This document shows positions 1-4,774 of a stretch of DNA of 9,517 nucleotides, in pieces. The notes beneath the pieces were generated by a model. The model was not told the DNA's origin and made no database searches. It saw nothing but the letters and a program-made list of their open reading frames with translations. The position numbers were made by a program, and so were the translations under genes. This DNA is from CAYHZL01 sp964361075 (lineage in GTDB: Bacteria; Bacteroidota; Ignavibacteria; UBA10030; UBA8401): positions 1-9,517 of the forward strand of contig CAYHZL010000138.1 of the NCBI GenBank assembly GCA_964361075.1, read 5' to 3'. Position 1 is the stretch's first letter, and each line of letters opens with the position of its first letter.

Positions 1-9
1 CTGAAATTA

Positions 10-31
10 TGCCGAAGGCATCCCTTCGGGA
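10..31. repeat. Tandem pair of 11-nt palindromes (copy 1)
   Basis: Two perfect 11-nt hairpin units lie side by side: TGCCGAAGGCA (10-20) and TCCCTTCGGGA (21-31). On the minus strand they read TCCCGAAGGGA then TGCCTTCGGCA, which matches the unit order of the copy at 1867-1890. A third copy is at 7175-7210. No function can be read from the sequence. Confidence 0.6.
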
Positions 32-69
32 CAAAAAATACGCTGAGTAGTTACACAAAAATATATATA

Positions 70-219
70 GTGAAGAAAAAAATTGAACTTGATGCAGTTA
101 AAATGATGCGATCTATTCGCGATGAATTAAGTGAACAGTATCTCCACAATTCTAAGTTGGAAGATATTGAACTTCAGCGTATTAGAAAAAAATATGGCAT
201 TGAAAACATTACTAAATAG
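70..219 (+). CDS. Small hypothetical protein, possible orphan antitoxin
   Basis: This is a 49-codon ORF starting at GTG 70 and ending at TAG 217-219. An in-frame ATG lies at 103. The product begins (V/M)KKKIELDAVKMMRSIRDELSEQ and ends with a charged helix, LEDIELQRIRKKYGIENITK. The frame stays open back to position 1, but that part reads through palindromic repeat, so I place the start at GTG 70; no good Shine-Dalgarno sequence is visible. The short, charged, all-helical design with an RxIRDxLSE-like segment and a terminal RKKYG resembles small antitoxin-like proteins that sit before PIN or RelE/ParE toxins. That resemblance is from memory and is an inference. No toxin gene follows; a hairpin repeat starts exactly at the stop codon. 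It could be a remnant, a solo antitoxin or a spurious ORF. Confidence 0.5.
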   Translation: MKKKIELDAVKMMRSIRDELSEQYLHNSKLEDIELQRIRKKYGIENITK

Positions 220-348
220 TTCTCGCTGAAATACTCTTTGCGCGTCATTGCGAGGCGTTTTTTGCCGAAGCAATCTTATAAATTTGAAGAAAAGATTGCT
301 TCGCTCATAAAAAACATTCGCTCGCAATGACTTTTTCAGCGAGAACTA
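217..348. repeat. 132-bp palindromic (MITE/REP-like) hairpin element
   Basis: The element contains three nested exact inverted repeats. The outer pair is TAGTTCTCGCTGAAA (217-231) with TTTCAGCGAGAACTA (334-348). The middle pair is GTCATTGCGAG (244-254) with CTCGCAATGAC (321-331). The inner pair is CGAAGCAATCTT (266-277) with AAGATTGCTTCG (292-303). The GTCATTGCGAG...GAAGCAATC core is a motif I recognise from dispersed repeats in many environmental bacterial genomes. Both ends carry TA, consistent with a TA target duplication, although TA is itself palindromic and so not decisive. The element starts at the stop codon of the upstream small ORF and ends 48 bp before rseP. It encodes no transposase. 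Confidence 0.85.
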
Positions 349-396
349 AAAAAAGAACAACGACAAAAGGTACATTGAAAGGATTACTTATTACTA

Positions 397-1758
397 ATGG
401 AATTTTTAAACACAGTTTTTTATTTCCTTATTCTTATCGGCGTGTTGGTTTTTATTCATGAACTCGGACATTTTCTCGCTGCAAAAATGTTTGGCATGCG
501 CGCAGAAGTGTTTGCGCTCGGCATGGGTAACCGGGTTCTCGGATGGAATACAGTAAACAACTTTACTTGGGGAAAATTAGATGAATCGGTGCAGCTTGGT
601 AACAATACCGATTACCGTCTGTCCGCTTTTCCCGTCGGCGGTTATGTTAAAATTGCCGGCATGATTGATGAAAGTTTCGATACCGAGTTTATTAACAAAT
701 CCGCAGAGCCATGGGAGTTCCGTTCGAAACCTGTATGGCAGCGCATTGTTGTTATCAGTGCGGGCGTTATTATGAATATTTTTCTTGCCATCGCAATTTT
801 TTGGGGAATCAATTACGTGCAAGGCGAATCGCTGATGCAAACAACGGAAGTTGGCGCGGTAATGAAAAACAGCGCTGCCGAAAAAATCGGTCTGCATGCC
901 GGCGATAAAATTCTTTCTATCAACGGAAAAAAAATTGAACATTGGGAAATTATTCAATCAGCAATTTATCTCGATAATTTCGGAAAAGATTTGTCGTTTA
1001 CAATTCAGCGCGCGAATGCCGAAACAACACTCTTCGCTTCGCACGCTTCACTTCCCGATATGTCCGAAGCAGGTTTTGGTCTGATTCCAAATTTCACTGA
1101 AGCAATTATTTCGGATGTGATGAAAAATAAGCCCGCAGAAAAAGCCGGCCTAAAACCGGGCGATGTGATTATTTCTTTGAATGCAACAAAAGTTTTCAAT
1201 CAGGAACATGTCATCAAAATTGTAAAAGCAAATCCGTTGAAGCCACTCGCCATCGAATGGAAACATAACGGCGAATTAAAATCCGGAACTGTTACGCCAT
1301 CTGCAGAAGGATTAATTGGAATTGCAATCGGCAGCCGTTACAACGGACCTACATTGATTGTGAAATATGGTTTGTTCGAATCGCTTCCGCACGGATTGAA
1401 ACAAGTTGAGAGCATGACAAAACTGTACGCAGAAAATATTTGGCAAATGTTTACAGGAAAAGTTTCATTCACAAAATCTGTCGGCGGACCTGTGAAAATT
1501 GCACAAGCCGCCTCGCGTACAGCGGAAGTTGGTATTGTTAATTTTCTTGCATTTATGGCAGTATTAAGCATCAGTCTGGCTGTAATCAACATTCTTCCCT
1601 TCCCTGCATTGGATGGAGGACATTTAGTGATTCTTTTGTACGAGGCAATTTTCCGAAAGCCATTGCCGCAAAAATTTCAACAAGTGGTGCAGCAAATTGG
1701 CGTTGCACTCTTGCTGGGATTAATGGTGTTCGTGCTCTATAATGATATTTTTGGTTAA
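397..1758 (+). CDS. rseP: RseP-type site-2 intramembrane zinc metalloprotease (M50)
   Basis: This protease cuts transmembrane segments inside the inner membrane. In known systems it releases sigma factors by cleaving anti-sigma proteins and clears leftover signal peptides. The 453-residue length fits the family (E. coli RseP is 450). The zinc motif HELGH lies at residues 21-25 in the first membrane helix. The GGYVKIAGM segment typical of the family follows at about 80-90. A second helix (about 118-140) leads into two tandem periplasmic PDZ domains, with GDKILSING at about 169 and KPGDVIISLN at about 253. The third zinc ligand is in NILPFPALDGGH (398-409, Asp406), followed by the last helix. 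The ATG at 397 puts HELGH in the usual position; a GAAAGGA lies 13 nt upstream. The usual neighbours (dxr, bamA, uppS) are not in view. The C-terminal codons are duplicated beyond an inserted element at 1757-1922. Confidence 0.96.
   Translation: MEFLNTVFYFLILIGVLVFIHELGHFLAAKMFGMRAEVFALGMGNRVLGWNTVNNFTWGKLDESVQLGNNTDYRLSAFPVGGYVKIAGMIDESFDTEFINKSAEPWEFRSKPVWQRIVVISAGVIMNIFLAIAIFWGINYVQGESLMQTTEVGAVMKNSAAEKIGLHAGDKILSINGKKIEHWEIIQSAIYLDNFGKDLSFTIQRANAETTLFASHASLPDMSEAGFGLIPNFTEAIISDVMKNKPAEKAGLKPGDVIISLNATKVFNQEHVIKIVKANPLKPLAIEWKHNGELKSGTVTPSAEGLIGIAIGSRYNGPTLIVKYGLFESLPHGLKQVESMTKLYAENIWQMFTGKVSFTKSVGGPVKIAQAASRTAEVGIVNFLAFMAVLSISLAVINILPFPALDGGHLVILLYEAIFRKPLPQKFQQVVQQIGVALLLGLMVFVLYNDIFG
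1740..1756. repeat. 17-bp direct repeat, left copy (candidate target-site duplication)
   Basis: TAATGATATTTTTGGTT here is repeated exactly at 1923-1939, on the other side of an inverted-repeat element. The left copy codes for the last residues of RseP (NDIFG). The right copy would encode the same NDIFG followed by TGA. Confidence 0.8.
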
Positions 1759-1922
1759 TGGGCATCTCTAAAAACTCACGAATGAATAAAAATAGAACAC
1801 TGATGACACAGATTAAACGGATTAATACGGATTTTATCAGTGAAAATCAGTCCCATCAGTGTTATCTCCCGAAGGGATGGCTTCGCTTACGTGTTCCATT
1901 AAATTAGTTTTTAGAGATGCCC
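1757..1922. mobile_element. Non-autonomous terminal-inverted-repeat element (copy 1)
   Basis: The ends are 17-bp perfect inverted repeats: GGGCATCTCTAAAAACT (1760-1776) and AGTTTTTAGAGATGCCC (1906-1922). The 17-bp direct repeat flanks it, so it looks like a real insertion at the 3' end of rseP. Inside, another inverted repeat, AACACTGATG (1796-1805) with CATCAGTGTT (1854-1863), encloses a short quasi-tandem GGATTAATAC-type run. A copy of the 11-nt palindrome family sits at 1867-1890. There is no ORF for a transposase. The outer 15 bp are shared, with mismatches, by the element at 4467-4613. Confidence 0.75.
1867..1890. repeat. 11-nt palindrome family (copy 2)
   Basis: TCCCGAAGGGA (1867-1877) is a perfect hairpin unit, followed directly by TGGCTTCGCTTAC. 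The same TGGCTTCGCTYAC string follows the copy at 7186-7196, and the order of units matches the minus strand of the copy at 10-31. This copy lies inside the element at 1757-1922. Confidence 0.6.
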
Positions 1923-1939
1923 TAATGATATTTTTGGTT
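1923..1939. repeat. 17-bp direct repeat, right copy
   Basis: This is an exact second copy of TAATGATATTTTTGGTT from 1740-1756. In the rseP reading frame it is followed by GA, giving NDIFG and a TGA stop, so it probably represents the original 3' end of rseP before the insertion. Confidence 0.8.
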
Positions 1940-1964
1940 GAGAATGCAATCAGTGATTCTCAAC
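1937..1964 (+). terminator. Possible displaced rseP terminator hairpin
   Basis: A 9-bp perfect stem, GTTGAGAAT (1937-1945) and ATTCTCAAC (1956-1964), has a 10-nt loop. It is followed by ATTGTGTAATATTTTG, which is only moderately T-rich, so termination activity is uncertain. It overlaps the inferred ancestral rseP stop codon, which suits a terminator that was close behind rseP before the element inserted. Confidence 0.35.
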
Positions 1965-1998
1965 ATTGTGTAATATTTTGAATTGTGTATCTTATTGT

Positions 1999-2090
1999 CA
2001 ATGAAGATGTCAGACACCTTTTTAATTAAATTTCAGAAAAATAACAACTTTTTACTCATTTCATCGGCAAGGTGTCAGACATCTTCACTG
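1999..2090. repeat. 92-bp hairpin repeat upstream of the secreted-protein gene
   Basis: An 18-nt inverted repeat with one mismatch, GAAGATGTCAGACACCTT (2003-2020) against AAGGTGTCAGACATCTTC (2069-2086), encloses an AT-rich 48-nt centre. The arms extend outward by a few more paired bases (1999-2090). The GGTGTCAGACACC-like core recalls repeats found with REP-associated tyrosine transposases in other genomes; that link is an inference. It lies 55 bp before the ATG at 2146, in the place where a promoter or leader is expected. Confidence 0.7.
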
Positions 2091-2145
2091 ATTCAAGACT
2101 TTTAAAGTTCGATAGATAGTTTATTCATTACAAAGGAGTGTTGCT

Positions 2146-3294
2146 ATGAAAAAAATTCCATTACTAATAATGTTGGCTGCAATTGGATTGTTTGCATCGC
2201 GCACATTAGCACAATCTATTTCAGTAACACCAACCATCACCGAAGCGGATATTATCAACGCCACATCGCTGGTAGATCCGCTGGCAGAGAAAGTGAAAGA
2301 TATTGCACCAACAACTTTTTCGCTTACTATTCTTAACCTCACATCACCACGCGTTCCTGTGATGGTGAATATGCTTATCAAAGCGTACGTTACACTTGAT
2401 GAAGACCGAAAATACAGTAAGATAGTTGAAGCTCATACAACAAAACCGTTTACGATTCCGGAACAAGGTCGCTTGTTCACCAGCAAAGACGCACAAGATA
2501 ATCCAAAATCGGATATTGATATCAAAGCAGATATAGATCCAGATATTAAGAAAAAATTGAAAGACAAAATTTCTGATCCTGCCAGCGGAGGTCGTGTACC
2601 ATCAGGCACATACGAAGTTCATATCGAAGTAACAGTTGTAAAAGTTGGTAATAGAGATACAAGTGAAGCTCCTATTGTCATTGATAGAACTGTGCAGGTA
2701 ACAAATCCAACAACTGCAATTTTAAATATGCCGTCGGAAAATGGTTTTCAATACCCGACACCATTTCCACAATTTCAATTTATCTATGATGTCAGCACGG
2801 TGGTAATTTCGGTCTATGAAAAACGTCCCGAACATCAATCTCTGGAAGATGCAATCTCCGCTTCTGATCCATTTTTAAAAATAAAAATCAGTAAACGTGA
2901 ATCGGGAAACATGTCAACGTACACCTATCCACAATCAGCAGTCAGTACACCGGGCGTATCAATTTTAAAAGGACCACGACCATTGGAACAAGGTAAAGTG
3001 TATGTGATTGTGTTAGATGGTCTTGCTTCCGCATTTGGGTTTGAAGTTGATCCGCTTCGTACTATTCGCTCATTTTCTATTGCCGATCCGCAAGGACAAA
3101 TGTTGGTAAACCTTTTGCAAACAACTTTTTCAGGCACTCCATTTGAAAACGCTATCAATGCAATTCAAAATCAAAATTTACACATCAACAGTTCGCGGCT
3201 TTCGCTGAATGGTATTCCTATTACGGTGCAGGAATTACAAGTCATTTTATCGCAGAATAAAAGTAAAGTAACGTCAATTCGTTTTGAAGATTAA
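2146..3294 (+). CDS. Secreted protein of unknown function
   Basis: I do not recognise a named family. The 382-residue product begins with a clear Sec signal peptide: MKK, a hydrophobic run to about residue 20, and a likely cut after TLA (residues 20-22). The start is well supported by AAAGGAG at 2132-2138, 7 nt before the ATG. The mature part is rich in beta-strand-like segments, including an Ig-like stretch around 155-170 (PSGTYEVHIEVTVVK) and a second block around 205-320. An acidic, aspartate-rich segment, DIDIKADIDPDIKKK, lies near 125-140. The last 40 residues (INSSRLSLNGIPITVQELQVILSQ) look like a small alpha/beta unit. There are no membrane helices after the signal, no lipobox and no sorting domain. 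It lies 65 bp before the FecR-domain gene with no terminator between them, so the two are probably co-transcribed. A periplasmic or surface partner of the FecR/barrel proteins is a guess from context. Confidence 0.9.
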   Translation: MKKIPLLIMLAAIGLFASRTLAQSISVTPTITEADIINATSLVDPLAEKVKDIAPTTFSLTILNLTSPRVPVMVNMLIKAYVTLDEDRKYSKIVEAHTTKPFTIPEQGRLFTSKDAQDNPKSDIDIKADIDPDIKKKLKDKISDPASGGRVPSGTYEVHIEVTVVKVGNRDTSEAPIVIDRTVQVTNPTTAILNMPSENGFQYPTPFPQFQFIYDVSTVVISVYEKRPEHQSLEDAISASDPFLKIKISKRESGNMSTYTYPQSAVSTPGVSILKGPRPLEQGKVYVIVLDGLASAFGFEVDPLRTIRSFSIADPQGQMLVNLLQTTFSGTPFENAINAIQNQNLHINSSRLSLNGIPITVQELQVILSQNKSKVTSIRFED

Positions 3295-3359
3295 CCAACG
3301 ATTTTTTTTGATTGTATCTGTGTCATTGAAAAAATTTTAAGTTCCTTATCGGAGAGCGT

Positions 3360-4451
3360 ATGAAAAAAATTATTACACTTATTTTTACTGCTGCGGCGTT
3401 GGTGTTTGCCGGAAGTAATTCACCCGTTGCAACAATTCATAAACCGGTCGGTACGGTAGAATATAAATCTGGAGGAAAAGATTGGAGAAAAGCAGTTCCT
3501 GCAATACCGCTTTTTTCGGGCGACTTAATACGGACAAAAGAGAATTCGTTCGTTATCGTCAAGTTTATTGAAAACTCACTTCTTCGCGTGCAAGAAAAAT
3601 CTGAAATTACCATTCGCGGCGACTTTGCACAGAACAAAGAGTTTTCAAAAAATGTATACTTGCAGCGCGGCGAACTTGGTTTTAAAGTGCAGAAACGTCC
3701 AAATGAAAAATTTGAATTCTCCACGCCAACATCTGTTGCATCTATTCGCGGCACAGAAGGATTACTGATTTCGAATCCGGACAGCGCCAGCGATATTTTG
3801 ATTCTTGGTTCAGGCACGGTAGAATTTAAAAATAATATTTCAAATGTTACTGTTACGGTCGGTGCAGGACAAACAGCAAAATCGTACACCAACGGAACAA
3901 TTAATGTCAAGACGTCAACCAGAGAACAAATCAATCAATTCTATAATTCTGTGTCTGGTGGCGGCGGAAGTGATACTACTGGCACGGGCGGCGGCGGACA
4001 ACAAGGCGGCAGCAGCAGCGGCTCGTCAACATCGAGCGGCGGATTTTCGCTCAGCTTTAACGTTACTGCACCGTTGGTAAAGGAAAAAAATGATTTGGAA
4101 ATTACTGTTGAAATTACACAGACATCTATTCCATTAGATACATTGAAAAATCTTATTGCTATGTTCTCGGTTTATTACAGAACGAAAAACGACCAACCAT
4201 ATAAACAAATTATTGGAACATTTGGAGGCAGCAAAACAAAGTTTAAAATTCCATCAGCCGATGTTATTGCTCCATCAATTGAAGCCTATGTTTCTATCCG
4301 AGTAAAAAATGGAACAATATTGACGTATCCACAAAGCAATCCGGAATCCAATCCGATTATCGTTCCAATTCAAGCCGGAGAAAAAAATCAGCTTAAAATA
4401 GAATTTACTGATCCATCCGGCAAACGTAAAACTATGGTGATTGAGTATTAG
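3360..4451 (+). CDS. Secreted FecR-domain protein with C-terminal Ig-like domain
   Basis: The protein has 363 residues. GGAGAG at 3351-3356 lies 3-5 nt before the ATG. The signal peptide is MKKIITLIFTAAALVFA with a likely cut near residue 17-18. Residues about 25-190 form a FecR-like beta domain. It opens with VGTVEYKSGG and has the hallmark GDLIRTKENSFVIVKF, LQRGELGFKV, TPTSVASIRGTEG and the closing GAGQTAKSY. A low-complexity Gly/Ser linker (about 200-228) joins this to a C-terminal domain (about 229-340) that resembles the N-terminal domain of the barrel protein encoded next. Classic FecR is a membrane-spanning regulator of an ECF sigma factor. This one has no transmembrane helix, no cytoplasmic anti-sigma part and no sigma gene nearby, so it belongs to the exported, probably periplasmic or surface-bound type often encoded near CHASE2 cyclases. 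Binding a ligand or cell-wall sugar is possible but not shown. Confidence 0.92.
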   Translation: MKKIITLIFTAAALVFAGSNSPVATIHKPVGTVEYKSGGKDWRKAVPAIPLFSGDLIRTKENSFVIVKFIENSLLRVQEKSEITIRGDFAQNKEFSKNVYLQRGELGFKVQKRPNEKFEFSTPTSVASIRGTEGLLISNPDSASDILILGSGTVEFKNNISNVTVTVGAGQTAKSYTNGTINVKTSTREQINQFYNSVSGGGGSDTTGTGGGGQQGGSSSGSSTSSGGFSLSFNVTAPLVKEKNDLEITVEITQTSIPLDTLKNLIAMFSVYYRTKNDQPYKQIIGTFGGSKTKFKIPSADVIAPSIEAYVSIRVKNGTILTYPQSNPESNPIIVPIQAGEKNQLKIEFTDPSGKRKTMVIEY

Positions 4452-4466
4452 CAATTAGATACGGCT

Positions 4467-4613
4467 GGGCACTTCTAAAAATTAGTTATGAAACCTTCAA
4501 GGTTTTAGCCAAAGGCTGATGCGCTTCTGGTGCATTTGATTTTGCGATGCACCAGAATATTAAACATCATGAAATTTAGTCAAGATAAACCTTGAAGGTT
4601 TTTAGAGATGTCC
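4467..4613. mobile_element. Non-autonomous terminal-inverted-repeat element (copy 2)
   Basis: The ends are GGGCACTTCTAAAAA (4467-4481) and TTTTTAGAGATGTCC (4599-4613), which pair at 12 of 15 positions and match the ends of the element at 1757-1922. Nested inside are AAACCTTCAAGGTTT (4491-4505) with AAACCTTGAAGGTTT (4587-4601), perfect over 15 bp, and TTCTGGTGCAT (4525-4535) with ATGCACCAGAA (4547-4557), perfect over 11 bp. The interior is unrelated to that of copy 1. I could not find a convincing target-site duplication. It lies between the FecR gene stop and its terminator. Confidence 0.6.
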
Positions 4614-4631
4614 TGTTATTCAAATAATTAG

Positions 4632-4670
4632 AGACCTGACAGTAATTGAAAATTGTCAGGTCTTTTTTTT
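4632..4670 (+). terminator. Rho-independent terminator
   Basis: The 10-bp perfect stem AGACCTGACA (4632-4641) and TGTCAGGTCT (4654-4663) is followed directly by a run of eight T (4663-4670). It should end transcripts from the secreted-protein/FecR pair, and it separates them from the barrel and cyclase genes, which would then need their own promoter. Confidence 0.9.
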
Positions 4671-4774
4671 AAACAGAAAACAACTTGCATAAGCGAGGTA
4701 GTTTCGATAAATTTCAAAAAAAAATGCTGGCAGTTATGCAATTTTTTCATTCAAAACTACTACTTGTAAATAAC

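Noticed and set aside
577..957. 126-residue antisense ORF inside rseP
   Set aside because: It lies opposite the PDZ-coding part of a clearly real gene, has no recognisable domain and reads as a shadow of the rseP codon pattern.
3437..3934. 165-residue antisense ORF opposite the FecR domain
   Set aside because: The sense strand has a full FecR domain with signal peptide and ribosome site; the antisense product is compositionally odd and lacks any motif.
3957..4043. GGC/AGC-rich stretch as a simple-sequence repeat or phase-variable tract
   Set aside because: It encodes an in-frame Gly/Ser linker between two domains and has no long uniform repeat unit that would favour slippage.
3360..4451. 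FecR as an anti-sigma regulator of an ECF sigma factor
   Set aside because: The protein has a cleavable signal peptide, no transmembrane helix, no cytoplasmic domain, and no sigma factor gene is nearby.
4449..4640. Target-site duplication around the second inverted-repeat element (AATTAGA at both sides)
   Set aside because: The left AATTAGA is separated from the element end by 7 nt and the right one by about 11 nt; the match is short and AT-rich, so it is likely chance.
4685..4713. Possible sigma-70 promoter TTGCAT-17-TAAATT upstream of the barrel gene
   Set aside because: It matches only 3 of 6 and 4 of 6 consensus positions. A promoter is expected here after the terminator, but this match is too weak to annotate.
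4685..4774. Longer start for the barrel protein at TTG 4685 (or ATG 4724/4736)
   Set aside because: These starts would place up to 30 extra residues ahead of a good signal peptide; none has a Shine-Dalgarno sequence. ATG 4775 fits export best, but the choice remains open.
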